A DNA stretch of 64,000 bases, from contig NZ_CP113915.1 in assembly GCF_029395435.1 (NCBI RefSeq), positions 248,001 through 312,000 of the forward strand, in the 5' to 3' direction. The position numbers were made by a program, and so were the translations under genes. This stretch comes from Bifidobacterium sp. ESL0790 (GTDB lineage Bacteria > Actinomycetota > Actinomycetes > Actinomycetales > Bifidobacteriaceae). Numbering within the stretch: the first letter of the stretch is position 1; the number at the start of each line of letters is the position of its first letter. Under the pieces are notes generated by a model, which did not search any database, was not told where the DNA came from, and saw nothing but the letters and a program-made list of their open reading frames with translations. Of this stretch, positions 1 through 9,667 are shown in pieces.

Positions 1-65
1 GCGGTGCCGTGAGTTTTGGCTGAGCTGGGCACTCACCTAGGTTTTGTCAATTTCAGGCGACATGG

Positions 66-100
66 CTAAACTTGCCCGTTGGTTCACTTTATGAAGCGTC
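66..100 (+). promoter_or_regulatory. Leader motif shared by both kup genes
   Basis: About 60 bases before the kup start lies a block containing ACTTGCCCGTTGGTT followed by GCGTC. Almost the same block stands before the second kup gene at 4273-4306, while the sequence around it differs. Conservation at the same place before two paralogues suggests a promoter or leader control element. I cannot assign -35 and -10 boxes with confidence, and it does not look like a full riboswitch. Confidence 0.4.
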
Positions 101-160
101 CGCAACAGGCGCGAACAATGTTGAAATGCGGGAGAGAGAGCCGCCTCGGGAGGGCATGTC

Positions 161-3100
161 ATGGCGCAACCACAGCAGAAGGGGTCTTTGCACCCTCAAA
201 CAGGGCGAAAACAGGCCGAAAAGGGCGTGAACGCCGAATCTGCGAATGTGGATAATTCAAGTACGGGCAGTACGACCACAGGCAATTCAAACACAGATAC
301 CACAACCATCACGAATATGAACAACGCGGATACCAACACCACCGATAACGGCGATACAGACAAGACGATGAAGTCCGAAAAGACCATAAAGGCCACCAAA
401 GGCGCAAAAGCGACGAAGGCCGCCGCCAAAACCGGCGCGAAATCCACTTCCAAAACCTCGTCCAAGACCGCGGCTGCCAAGACTGGTGCAACGAAGACTG
501 GCGCCGTCAAAACCAAGGCGACCAAGGCCGCCGCGAAGTCCGCCGCCAAGACCGGCGCGAAATCCTCGTCCGTCTCCGCACTCAAGACTGGCCGCAGCGA
601 GGTGCGCAAGGAGATTCGCAAGGAGGCCGGCAAGGCCAAAAGCGCCGTGCATGGCGGCGAGGCCCGCGTGCGCAAGGACGCCGTGGCCGCCGAACGCGCC
701 GAGAAGCGCGCCTTGCTGCGGGCCGACACCTTCACCAACGCCCCCAGGGTCTCGCGCCGCACGCTGACCGACGAGGAGCGCAAGGAGATCGCCAGGCACC
801 GCGAGGAGAAGAAGCAGGAGGCGCAGCGCCTCGCCAAGACCAGCCGCGGGCCCATCGGCCGCTGGTGGCGCAAGATGCAGTCCAGTTCCGACAAGGTGAC
901 CCTCGGCATGGCCATCGTCGCGCTCGGCGTGGTCTACGGCGATATCGGCACCTCGCCGCTCTACACCTCACAGACCTTCCTCGCCGGCCAAGGCGGCCTC
1001 GCCAACATCGACCGTCCGGCGGTGCTCGGCCTGCTTTCGCTGGTCTTCTGGTCTATCACGCTCATCACGACGGTGAAATACGTCTTCGTCGCCATGCGCA
1101 TCGACAACAAGGGCGAGGGCGGCATCTTCGCGCTCTTCTCGCTGATCCGCAAGCACGGCAAATGGCTCGTCATCCCCGCGATGCTGGGCGGCGCGGCGTT
1201 CCTGGCGGATTCCGTGCTCACCCCCGCGGTCTCGATCTCGTCGGCAGTCGAGGGCCTGAAATCCATACCTGTCTTCCAACCTGCGTTCCAGGAGACCCCC
1301 AACCTTTCGCTGATGATCACCATCGTCATCATCCTAGTGCTCTTCAGCGTGCAATCGCGCGGCACCGAGCGCATCGGCAAGGTCTTCGGCTCGGTGGTGA
1401 TGGTCTGGTTCGCCTTCCTCGCGATCACCGGCATCGCAAACCTCGGCGGTGACTGGAGCATCTTCGAGGCCATCAACCCCGTGTGGGGCATCCGCTTCCT
1501 CTTCAGCCCGCACAACGTGGCCGGCCTGGCCATCATGGGCACCGTATTCCTGTCGACCACCGGCGCCGAGGCGCTCTATTCCGACATGGGCCATGTGGGC
1601 CGCGGCAACATCTACTTCACCTGGCCGTTCATCTTCGTCGCCCTCGTCTTCAACTACTTCGGGCAGGGCGCGTGGATGCTGCGCAACCAAGGCAACACCG
1701 CGCTCGTCAACGTCAACCCGTTCTTCGAGATGATGAGCCCGAACGTGCGCTATGTCGGCGTCATCCTTTCCGTCGCGGCAGGCGTGATCGCTTCGCAGGC
1801 TCTGATCACCGGCGCGTTCACGATGGTCTCCGAGGCCACCGGCTTGAACTGGATGCCGCATCTTCAGGTGCGTTACCCGGCCCGCACGCGCGGCCAGCTC
1901 TACATCCCGGTCATCAACCTGGTGCTGTGCGTCGCCACGCTCTGCGTGCTCGGCCTCTTCAAGGATTCCGAACATATCTCGGCGGCCTACGGCCTGGCGC
2001 TCACCATCACGATGATCACCACGACCATCCTGTTGAGCGTCTACATCTGGTACCACCATCACCGTGTGTTCGCCGGCATCTTCTTCGTCGTGTTCATCGC
2101 CATCCAGACGTTGTTCTTTATTTCGTCGATGGCGAAGTTCCTGCACGGCGGCTGGTTCACCATGCTCCTCACCGCGCTGATCTTGCTAATCATGATCACA
2201 TGGGACGACGGCACGAAGATCGAGCGCTCGCAGCGTCGGCATATGCGCCCGCGTGATTTCAAGCCCGCGCTGGCCAAGCTGCACGAGGACTTCCGCATCC
2301 CGTATTTCGCCGATAATATCGTCTACCTGACCTCGGATTCCGAGATTCGGCGCCTCGACACCGATATCTTCTTCTCGATCTTCGCCGACCACCCCAAGCG
2401 CGCCCGCGCCTGGTGGGCCGTGTCGGTGCAGACCACCGACGAGCCGTTCACGCGCGAGTATTCCGTCGAGAACTTCGACACGGACTATATCTTCCGCGTG
2501 CGGATTCGGCTTGGCTTCAAGGTCTCGCAATCCATCCCGGCGTATATCCACCAGGTGATGCACGACCTTTCGGAATCGGGCGAGTTGCCGCAGCAGAAGT
2601 CGTCGTACCCGAAGGTCGACGCCGATCCCGACATCGGCACCGTGCGCTACGTGCTGGTGCACAAGGCGCTCATGCCCGAGTCGAAGATCACCGCGCGCGA
2701 GGCGCTTTCGCTCAAGATGAAGTATTCGATTCGCCGTGTGGCCGGTTCGCCGGTCAAGTGGTTCGGCCTGGCGCCGTATAACCCGGTGACCGAGGTGCAG
2801 CCGCTGTTCGTCTCCACGCGCAGGCCCCCGCGCCTGCAGCGCAAGGCGTTGCGCAAGGTGGCCCATCGTGGCGAGACCGGTGCTTCCGAGTCCAAGGCCA
2901 CGCTCGGCGCTGCCGGCAAGGGCAAGGGCGCGGACGAAGCCGCTGGCACCAGAGGCGAGTCCGCCAGGTCGGTGGTCGCCAAGACCCGCGCCGCCAAGCT
3001 CAAGGACGCCGGGGTCGACGTCAACAAGGCCCGGCTCGCCAAGGCCGCTGCCATCAAGGCCGCCGCGAAGGTGCTGACCGAGAATGGCACGGTTGGCGCC

Positions 3101-3526
3101 AAAACGACGACCGCGAAGAAGGCGTCTGCGTCTGCTTCCAAGGCTTCGGTGGAAACCGGTGCCAAGGCTGCGGGGTCCACGCGCAAGTCTGCCACCTCCG
3201 CCGCGAAGACGAAGACCGCGGCCATCAAGGTCGCCGACATGACCAGTGCCGAAAGCGAGGAGCTTGGCGCGCTCGCCAAATCCGTGAAGGCGAAGACCAG
3301 TAAGCCTGCAAAGTCAGAATCTACCAAGTCGGAGTCGGTGAAGGCCGCGAAGCCAAGGACCGCCAAGGTCGCAGCAAAGGCTGGTTCGGCTGAGACGACT
3401 TCCACCAAATCCAAGAGGGGATCGGTGAAGGCAAAATCCGCCAAGGCCACCAAGCCGACGGCGAAGTCCCCATCCGCTTCCGCCAAGCCCAAGTCGGGCG
3501 AGTCCAAGGCTGACGCCAAGAGCTAA
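161..3526 (+). CDS. kup: KUP-family potassium uptake transporter with long basic tails
   Basis: This predicted 1121-residue membrane protein takes up potassium, probably with protons. The KUP core starts near residue 245 with the family hallmark VVYGDIGTSPLY and runs through about twelve hydrophobic segments and the soluble C-terminal domain to about residue 900. Kup proteins are usually near 620-700 residues. The excess is a Lys/Ala/Thr-rich N-terminal region of about 240 residues and a similar C-terminal tail of about 220 residues, both resembling histone H1-like tails. The ATG at 161 follows a GGGAGGG-type ribosome site, and the second kup gene starts with the same Met-Ala-Gln. A strong hairpin terminator follows. 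The core call is secure; the role of the tails is unknown. Confidence 0.93.
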   Translation: MAQPQQKGSLHPQTGRKQAEKGVNAESANVDNSSTGSTTTGNSNTDTTTITNMNNADTNTTDNGDTDKTMKSEKTIKATKGAKATKAAAKTGAKSTSKTSSKTAAAKTGATKTGAVKTKATKAAAKSAAKTGAKSSSVSALKTGRSEVRKEIRKEAGKAKSAVHGGEARVRKDAVAAERAEKRALLRADTFTNAPRVSRRTLTDEERKEIARHREEKKQEAQRLAKTSRGPIGRWWRKMQSSSDKVTLGMAIVALGVVYGDIGTSPLYTSQTFLAGQGGLANIDRPAVLGLLSLVFWSITLITTVKYVFVAMRIDNKGEGGIFALFSLIRKHGKWLVIPAMLGGAAFLADSVLTPAVSISSAVEGLKSIPVFQPAFQETPNLSLMITIVIILVLFSVQSRGTERIGKVFGSVVMVWFAFLAITGIANLGGDWSIFEAINPVWGIRFLFSPHNVAGLAIMGTVFLSTTGAEALYSDMGHVGRGNIYFTWPFIFVALVFNYFGQGAWMLRNQGNTALVNVNPFFEMMSPNVRYVGVILSVAAGVIASQALITGAFTMVSEATGLNWMPHLQVRYPARTRGQLYIPVINLVLCVATLCVLGLFKDSEHISAAYGLALTITMITTTILLSVYIWYHHHRVFAGIFFVVFIAIQTLFFISSMAKFLHGGWFTMLLTALILLIMITWDDGTKIERSQRRHMRPRDFKPALAKLHEDFRIPYFADNIVYLTSDSEIRRLDTDIFFSIFADHPKRARAWWAVSVQTTDEPFTREYSVENFDTDYIFRVRIRLGFKVSQSIPAYIHQVMHDLSESGELPQQKSSYPKVDADPDIGTVRYVLVHKALMPESKITAREALSLKMKYSIRRVAGSPVKWFGLAPYNPVTEVQPLFVSTRRPPRLQRKALRKVAHRGETGASESKATLGAAGKGKGADEAAGTRGESARSVVAKTRAAKLKDAGVDVNKARLAKAAAIKAAAKVLTENGTVGAKTTTAKKASASASKASVETGAKAAGSTRKSATSAAKTKTAAIKVADMTSAESEELGALAKSVKAKTSKPAKSESTKSESVKAAKPRTAKVAAKAGSAETTSTKSKRGSVKAKSAKATKPTAKSPSASAKPKSGESKADAKS

Positions 3527-3561
3527 GCGTCCCAGCCTTTCGTAGGTAGCTCCCATATGTC

Positions 3562-3626
3562 ACGGCTATGTCCGGTTCCTATCGTCGAGTTTCTTTAAGC
3601 GATAGGCGCCGGACACAGCCGTTTTG
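3562..3626 (+). terminator. Hairpin terminator after first kup
   Basis: Two arms of about 23 bases, 3562-3584 and 3600-3622, pair with few mismatches. The outer part is ACGGCTATGTCCGG against CCGGACACAGCCGT and the inner part CCTATCG against CGATAGG. The loop is about 15 bases and TTTT follows. It begins 35 bases after the kup stop. Confidence 0.8.
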
Positions 3627-3637
3627 CGGCTTTCCGT

Positions 3638-3994
3638 GGCTTTCCCGCGCTTGCTGGAACTTCCTGCCCTTAACGTTCCGTTCCTGCCCTTAATGCTCTG
3701 GTCCTGCCCCTAACGGCACATTTTAAAGCCTGAAAATGTAACAAAAAGGGCAGGATCGGTCTGTTAGGGGCAGGGAGGGGATGGTTATAGGCCAACACAT
3801 TTGGTTTATGGTCGGGGTTTCGTTTTTGCGGCTTTTCCGCGTTTGCTGGAACTTCCTGCCCTTAATGTTCCGTTCCTGCCCTTAACGGCACATTTTAAAG
3901 CCTGAAAATGTATCAAAAAGGGCAGGATCGGTCTGTTAGGGGCAGGGAGGGGATGGTTATAGGCCAACATATTTGGTTTATGGTCGGGGTTTCG
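3638..3994. repeat. Tandem duplicated intergenic element, two copies
   Basis: Two copies of about 165-185 bases stand head to tail, at about 3638-3822 and 3829-3994, with few differences apart from an extra repeated segment in the first. Each carries nested inverted repeats. Outer arms are CCTGCCCCTAAC (3713-3724) with GTTAGGGGCAGG (3763-3774), and CCTGCCCTTAAC (3875-3886) with GTTAGGGGCAGG (3935-3946). Inside each is ACATTTT pairing with AAAATGT. A shorter CTGCCCTTAA motif recurs on the left of each copy. No open frame covers both copies. The rest of the gap (3995-4272) shows no gene. Confidence 0.8.
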
Positions 3995-4272
3995 CTTCGG
4001 GTGTTTCGATGCATTTAAATAAGGCAAAACGTCAATGTCTGACTTATTTCTGCGATATTTACGGTGTGATTGATTTTACTGTAGGTGGAATTGTGAAAAT
4101 GGCTGGAAAGCCCTGTCGGCGCGTCGCGCGAGGCGATTGAACGACCGTAATTACCGATATTGGCGAAAGAACGCCGAAATCTCGATTCACGATTTTACAC
4201 TCAACGGAGAGCGTACCCAGAGACAATAACGGCCCGCCCGTCAACTTGGTATTTGGGCCCGTGGCCGAGGGC

Positions 4273-4306
4273 TTAGACTTGCCCGTTGGTTTGTAAATGG
4301 GGCGTC
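4273..4306 (+). promoter_or_regulatory. Leader motif of second kup, copy of 66-100
   Basis: The block ACTTGCCCGTTGGTT is repeated here 60 to 90 bases before the second kup start, followed after a variable stretch by GCGTC as in the first copy. It is likely part of a shared promoter or leader. Confidence 0.4.
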
Positions 4307-4364
4307 GTTTTTCGCGCCCCGAAACGAAGCAAGCGCGTTGGTTTCCACTTTTTGGAGGGCGGTC

Positions 4365-7300
4365 ATGGCGCAGTCGCGGAATCATGAATCGGCACGATCT
4401 CAGGGCCAAGGGCAAAGCGAATCGCGGAGCCAGTCTCAGCAATCTCGGCAGTCTCAATATCCTCAGCGTTCCCAACGTCAAGGCCGGCGTGAGGCTCGTA
4501 TCGCGCGCGAGGCGACGGAGCTCAAGGGCAAGATGAGTTCCGTCGAAGGGGAAGCGGACGGCGAGACCCGCAAGATGGAGATCGAGACCCGCAAGATGGA
4601 GGCCGAGTCTCGCAAGGCGGCCGCGAAGGCGTCGGCCGAGGTGGCGAGGGCCGCCCGTAAAGCCCACGCGGAGACCTACAAGGTGGCCGCCAAGACGAAA
4701 GCCGAGTCCGCCAAGGCCGCGCATGAAGCCAAGGCCGAATCCGAGAAAGCGGCGACCAAAGTCGAAAGCGATGTGGCGGCGGCCGAGGCCGAGAAGCGCG
4801 CGTTGCTGCGGGCCGACACCTTCACCAACGCCCCTAAGGTCTCCCGCGACACCCTCACCCGCGAGGAGCGCCGCGAGATCGCCCGCCACATCCGCGCGCA
4901 GCGAGAGGAGGCCAGGCGGGCCACCAAGCCCTCGCGCAACCCCATCAGCCGTGGGTGGCGCAGGATGCAGGCCAGCCCCGACCGCGTGACGCTGGGCATG
5001 GCCATCATCGCCCTCGGCGTCGTTTACGGCGACATCGGCACCTCGCCGCTATACACGGTGCAGACCTTCCTCGCCGGCCAGGGCGGCCTCGCCAACATCG
5101 ACCGTGAGGCGGTGCTCGGCCTCCTCTCGCTCGTCTTCTGGACGCTCATGCTCATCACGACGGTGAAATACGTACTCGTGGCGATGCACGCCGGCAACAA
5201 CGGCGAGGGCGGCATCTTCGCGCTCTTCTCGCTCGTGCGGCGCTATGGCAAATGGCTCGTCATCCCCGCGATGGTGGGCGGCGCGGCGTTCCTGGCGGAT
5301 TCGGTGCTTACCCCTGCCGTCTCGATCTCGTCCGCAGTCGAGGGCCTTAAGTCCATCCCCGTGCTGCAACCCGTCTTCCAGCAGAATGACAACCTTTCGC
5401 TGATGATCACCCTGCTCATCATCGTCATCCTTTTCGCGGTGCAATCGCGCGGCACCGAGCGCATCGGCAAGGTCTTCGGCTCGGTGGTGCTCGTCTGGTT
5501 CGCGTTCCTCGCACTGGTCGGCATCGTCAACCTGGGCGGCGACTGGAGCGTGTTCGCCGCCCTCAACCCGGCCTACGGCGTGCGCTTCCTCTTCAGCTCC
5601 CGCAACGCCGCCGGCCTCGCGCTGATGGGCACGGTCTTCCTCTCCACCACGGGCGCCGAGGCGTTGTACTCCGACATGGGCCACGTGGGTCGCGGCAACA
5701 TCTACTTCACCTGGCCCTTCATCAACATCGCGCTCGTGCTCAACTATTTCGGGCAGGGCGCGTGGATGCTGCGCAACCGGGGCGACAAGTCGCTCGACGC
5801 GATGGGCGGGCTCAACCCGTTCTTCCAGATGATGAGTCCGAACGTGCGCTACGTGGGCGTGCTGCTTTCCGTGGCCGCCGGTGTGATCGCCGCGCAGGCC
5901 CTGATTACGGGCGCGTTCACGATGGTCTCCGAGGCCACCGGCCTCAACTGGATGCCGCATCTCCAGGTGCGCTACCCGGCCCGCACACGTGGCCAGCTCT
6001 ACATCCCCGCCGTCAACGTCGTGCTGTGTATAGCGACGCTTTCGGTGCTGGGGCTGTTCAAGGATTCGGAGCACATCTCGGCGGCCTACGGCCTGGCGCT
6101 CACCATCACGATGCTCGCCACGACGATCCTGCTCACCGTCCACCTCTGGCACCGCCGCCATCACGTCATCTCGGTGTGCTTCTTCGCGCTCTTCGTCACC
6201 ACCGACTCGCTCTTCTTCATCTCCTCGATGGCGAAGTTCCTGCACGGCGGCTGGTTCACCATGCTGCTCACCATGCTGATTCTCTTCATCATGGTCACTT
6301 GGAACGACGGCACCAAGATCGAGCGCTCGCAGCGCCGGCACATGCTGCCGCGTGATTTCAAGCCCGCGATCGCCCGCCTGCACGAGGACGTCACCATTCC
6401 CTATTTCGCCGACAACATCGTCTACCTGACCTCGGATTCCGAGATTCGGCGCCTCGACACGGACATCTTCTTCTCGATCTTCGCGGATCATCCGAAGCGT
6501 GCCCGCGCCTGGTGGGCCGTGTCCGTGCAGACCACGGACGACCCGTTCACGCGCGAATACTCGGTGGAGAACTTCGGCACGGATTATATCTTCCGTGTGC
6601 GGATTCGGCTTGGTTTCAAGGTCTCGCAGTCCATTCCCGCCTATATCCACCAGGTGATGCACGATCTTTCGGAGTCGGGGGAGCTGCCCCGGCAGACGTC
6701 CGTCTATCCGAAGGTCGACGCCGATCCCGACATCGGCACCGTGCGCTACGTGCTCATCCACAAGGCGCTCATGCCCGAGTCGAAGATCACGGGGCGCGAG
6801 GCGTTGAGCCTCAAGGCCAAGTACGCCATCCGTCATCTCGCGGGGTCGCCGGTCAAGTGGTTCGGCCTGGCGCCGTATAACCCGGTGACCGAGGTGCAGC
6901 CGTTGTTCGTCTCCACCCGTCGTCCGCCGCGCCTGCAGCGCAAGGCGTTGCGCAAGACTCGGCGTGGCAAGGATGAGGGGCAGAGCAGCAAGCTCGGTTC
7001 CGCTAAATCCGAGGCTGGTAATCCTCAATCGGAAGCTGATGATACTAAAACCGAATCAAGGGTCACCAAAACGAAATCAAAAGATACGAAATCAGTATCA
7101 CATGGTCTTAAATCAACATTAAGTACTACTACATCAAAAGCAAGTGAGACTAAAACAGCTTCAGATGGTATTACTTCAAGGATAGATGGCACCAAACCAA
7201 AGTCTCGTAATACAAAATCTGATACGAGTAGTACCAAACCAAAGTCAAATGAGACGAAATCGGAATCTCATAGGACTACTCTGACGTCAGATGCCATGAC

Positions 7301-7457
7301 AACACGGTCAAGGAGCATCAAAGCCAAGTCAGGTGAGACGAAAACAGGGTCTCATAGGACTATGTCGAAAACAGGTGAGACCAAACCGAAATCAAGTGGC
7401 ACTACTGCAAAATCTCGTGAGACGAAAACGAAATCAGATGGCACGAATTCGAGATGA
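4365..7457 (+). CDS. kup: Second KUP-family potassium transporter
   Basis: This 1030-residue paralogue follows the first kup on the same strand. The ATG at 4365 is chosen because TTTGGAGGGCGGTC precedes it and it gives the same Met-Ala-Gln start as the neighbour; an in-frame TTG at 4338 lacks this support. The KUP core, beginning near residue 207 with VVYGDIGTSPLY, matches the first copy almost residue for residue, including the soluble domain. The N-terminal tail is different: charged, with repeated RKMEIETRKMEAESRK-type stretches that suggest a coiled coil. The last 165 residues are Ser/Thr/Lys repeats encoded by AT-richer sequence. The parallel core and unrelated ends suggest duplication with conversion between copies (inference). 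Confidence 0.93.
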   Translation: MAQSRNHESARSQGQGQSESRSQSQQSRQSQYPQRSQRQGRREARIAREATELKGKMSSVEGEADGETRKMEIETRKMEAESRKAAAKASAEVARAARKAHAETYKVAAKTKAESAKAAHEAKAESEKAATKVESDVAAAEAEKRALLRADTFTNAPKVSRDTLTREERREIARHIRAQREEARRATKPSRNPISRGWRRMQASPDRVTLGMAIIALGVVYGDIGTSPLYTVQTFLAGQGGLANIDREAVLGLLSLVFWTLMLITTVKYVLVAMHAGNNGEGGIFALFSLVRRYGKWLVIPAMVGGAAFLADSVLTPAVSISSAVEGLKSIPVLQPVFQQNDNLSLMITLLIIVILFAVQSRGTERIGKVFGSVVLVWFAFLALVGIVNLGGDWSVFAALNPAYGVRFLFSSRNAAGLALMGTVFLSTTGAEALYSDMGHVGRGNIYFTWPFINIALVLNYFGQGAWMLRNRGDKSLDAMGGLNPFFQMMSPNVRYVGVLLSVAAGVIAAQALITGAFTMVSEATGLNWMPHLQVRYPARTRGQLYIPAVNVVLCIATLSVLGLFKDSEHISAAYGLALTITMLATTILLTVHLWHRRHHVISVCFFALFVTTDSLFFISSMAKFLHGGWFTMLLTMLILFIMVTWNDGTKIERSQRRHMLPRDFKPAIARLHEDVTIPYFADNIVYLTSDSEIRRLDTDIFFSIFADHPKRARAWWAVSVQTTDDPFTREYSVENFGTDYIFRVRIRLGFKVSQSIPAYIHQVMHDLSESGELPRQTSVYPKVDADPDIGTVRYVLIHKALMPESKITGREALSLKAKYAIRHLAGSPVKWFGLAPYNPVTEVQPLFVSTRRPPRLQRKALRKTRRGKDEGQSSKLGSAKSEAGNPQSEADDTKTESRVTKTKSKDTKSVSHGLKSTLSTTTSKASETKTASDGITSRIDGTKPKSRNTKSDTSSTKPKSNETKSESHRTTLTSDAMTTRSRSIKAKSGETKTGSHRTMSKTGETKPKSSGTTAKSRETKTKSDGTNSR

Positions 7458-7604
7458 GGTGATACTGACCAAAAGTCAGATACCACCAACCGGCCCTCCG
7501 CGGACTCGCGACAGACTTGGTTTCACGCGTTACAACTAACGTCTATGACCTTGTTTACGTAGGATTCACGCGGGGTTAAACGCGAGTCGCTATAGTGAGG
7601 GCTT

Positions 7605-8504
7605 ATGTGCAGACTTCTTGGGTATAGCGTCAATGCGGCGCAGTTGAGTTTACGGGATTTGCTGGGGGCGCGTGACACCGCGGATTTCCGCCGTTTGAGC
7701 GAGATCCATCGCGACGGCTGGGGCGTGTCGATGGATTGCGGGCCCGGCGTGCGCGAGCATGACTGGGATGTGGACGACGTGCGCGCCTACCACACCACGA
7801 TGGCAGCCTACGAGGACCCGCAGTTCGAGTCGCTGGCGGACGTGCCGGCGCTCGGGGCGCTGTGGCATTTGCGGTGGGGGAGCCCCGGCGTTCCGGGCGT
7901 CCTCGAGAACCAGCAGCCCTTCATACTCGACGGGCTGAGCTTTATCCACAACGGCCACATCGCCTCCGACGACGGCGTCAACGTGCTCGACAATCCGGAT
8001 TTCGACGTGGACCGCGAGATTCTGGGGTCGATCAGCCTGCACAGTGATTCCGCGATCTTCTTCGCCGTCATCGTGCGGTTCGTGCGTGACGGGTTCAAGC
8101 TGCCCGAGGCCATGAGGCGGGCCGTCGCCAAGCTGCGTGAGACCTACCCGCGCTCCAGCTTCAACTGCATCGTGCAGGACGCCGAGAGTATGGTGGCGGT
8201 GCGCGCCGTGGGCCACGAGAAGACGCACGACGAGATCATCGATTTTTACAACGATTACGGCTGGACGGGGCAGGCCGAGGATTACGGCGTGATTCGCTAT
8301 CGGGGGATTGACAGGGATGCGGACGGTTCCGTTGACGATTCCGCTTCAGCCGGCGCTCCCGCGAAGGCTGGTGCCACGAAGGGTGTTGTGGTGGCGAGCT
8401 CGGGGTTCCGTCAGCGCACCGACGAGGGCTGGCGCGACCTGCCCAACAACCACATGTTGGTTGCCTCCCGTGCCACCGGCGAGTACGAGATCGAGGCGCT
8501 CTGA
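7605..8504 (+). CDS. Class II glutamine amidotransferase family protein
   Basis: This 299-residue Ntn-type amidotransferase starts MCRLLGY, which places the catalytic Cys at residue 2 after Met removal, as in YafJ- and EgtC-like proteins. The glutaminase fold is supported by RLSEIHRDGWGVS near residues 31-43, LWHLRWGSPG near residue 86, and FIHNGHI near residue 110. No synthase domain is fused, so the ammonia acceptor is unknown. A short region near residues 245-265 is Ala/Ser-rich and probably disordered. A GAGGG ribosome site stands just upstream, with TATAGT a few bases further as a possible -10 box. It stands alone between kup and the HD protein. Confidence 0.82.
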   Translation: MCRLLGYSVNAAQLSLRDLLGARDTADFRRLSEIHRDGWGVSMDCGPGVREHDWDVDDVRAYHTTMAAYEDPQFESLADVPALGALWHLRWGSPGVPGVLENQQPFILDGLSFIHNGHIASDDGVNVLDNPDFDVDREILGSISLHSDSAIFFAVIVRFVRDGFKLPEAMRRAVAKLRETYPRSSFNCIVQDAESMVAVRAVGHEKTHDEIIDFYNDYGWTGQAEDYGVIRYRGIDRDADGSVDDSASAGAPAKAGATKGVVVASSGFRQRTDEGWRDLPNNHMLVASRATGEYEIEAL

Positions 8505-8663
8505 GATCGTCTGAGACTTTCTATGGTTTTTGATAGCCTACGAAGTCCCTTGAGATTTCTTGGATTCTGGACATTTCCACGAAGCCCTTTGGAGGTTTCT
8601 GAACCGTTGCCCAGAGCGGAAGATTCGAGGTGCGCGGAACATTGCCCGCGATGATTCCCTACA

Positions 8664-9536
8664 ATGGGACTCATGACTGGATTTGTTCCCACACTCGCGC
8701 AAGCCGACGAAATGCACCGGAAGATTGCGCCGTCCCAGGCGGCCTACGACCTCATCCACACCCATTGCGTCATCATCGCCACCATCACCAGGGAGCTGGT
8801 GCGGCGGCAGAACGCGCTGTTCACGCGGCGCTGCACGTTGCCGAAGGACGCGCCGGAGCTCACCGGCGACTTTGATCCGATGAACGCGGGGCTGACGGTG
8901 AAGGCGCAGTCCGGTTCCGGCGAAGAGAAATCCGATGGCGGTTCGACGGCCACGTCTTCGTCCTCGACTTCGGTCACCCCGGCTACGATCGCCAAGCATG
9001 TGGCGCCCATGGTGCCCCCGACCGAGGGTGTGCGCGGCGGCACGGTGCCCCCACGTCTGTTTGACGAGAACCTGGCCGTGGTCGGCGCGATGCTGCACGA
9101 TATCGGCACCTATCTCGTGCTGAAGAACGACGGTTCGGAAGGCGGCAAGCTGCAATTCGACGGGCCGAACTACATCCTGCACGGCCTGCGTGGCTACGAT
9201 TACCTCATCAGCCAGGGCGTCGACGAGTCCATCGCGCAATTCGCCCGCAACCATACCGGTGTCGGCCTCACCCGCGAGCAGGTGGTGGCGCAGGGACTGC
9301 CGTTGCCGCCGGCCGACTACGTGCCGATGAACCTCGAGCAGGAAGTCGTCATGGTCGCCGACAAATATAACAGCAAGTCGATTCCGCCTCGCTTCCTGAC
9401 CGCCGAGGCCTACGCTCGCAAGGCCCGCCGCTTCGGTGAGAAGAACGAGCGCGAGTGGCGCGACCTGGTGATCAAGTACGGCGTACCCGATATCCCCGCC
9501 CTCGCCAAACGCTTCGACATGAAGTGCGAGGTCTGA
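8664..9536 (+). CDS. HD-domain phosphohydrolase-like protein
   Basis: A 290-residue soluble protein. MLHDIGTYL near residues 143-151 is the HD metal-binding pair of the HD superfamily; an upstream His pair (HTH, about residues 32-34) and NHTGVGL near residue 196 could complete the metal site. Between them, residues 80-125 form a Ser/Thr/Gly-rich segment that looks like an unstructured insertion. Members hydrolyse phosphate esters or nucleotides, but the substrate cannot be read here. An alternative ATG lies three codons downstream at 8673, and no clear ribosome site favours either start. The gap behind it (9537 onward) contains the 21-bp repeats and then the IS3 end. Confidence 0.7.
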   Translation: MGLMTGFVPTLAQADEMHRKIAPSQAAYDLIHTHCVIIATITRELVRRQNALFTRRCTLPKDAPELTGDFDPMNAGLTVKAQSGSGEEKSDGGSTATSSSSTSVTPATIAKHVAPMVPPTEGVRGGTVPPRLFDENLAVVGAMLHDIGTYLVLKNDGSEGGKLQFDGPNYILHGLRGYDYLISQGVDESIAQFARNHTGVGLTREQVVAQGLPLPPADYVPMNLEQEVVMVADKYNSKSIPPRFLTAEAYARKARRFGEKNEREWRDLVIKYGVPDIPALAKRFDMKCEV

Positions 9537-9667
9537 AGCTTCGGGAGCCGGCTGACGAAAGAAAAGCAGAGCTGCAAAGGGAATCATACTGATTTTATTA
9601 GTAGTACTTTAAAGAAAATACGGATTATAAAACAAAGTTGAAAGTAATCTGTTATTACTAAAAGAGG

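Noticed and set aside
66-160. Possible c-di-AMP (ydaO) riboswitch before kup
   Set aside because: Only about 35 bases are conserved between the two leaders and the known riboswitch core is not visible.
5049-7028. 659-codon minus-strand frame across second kup
   Set aside because: Antisense shadow of a well-supported transporter; no ribosome site or motifs.
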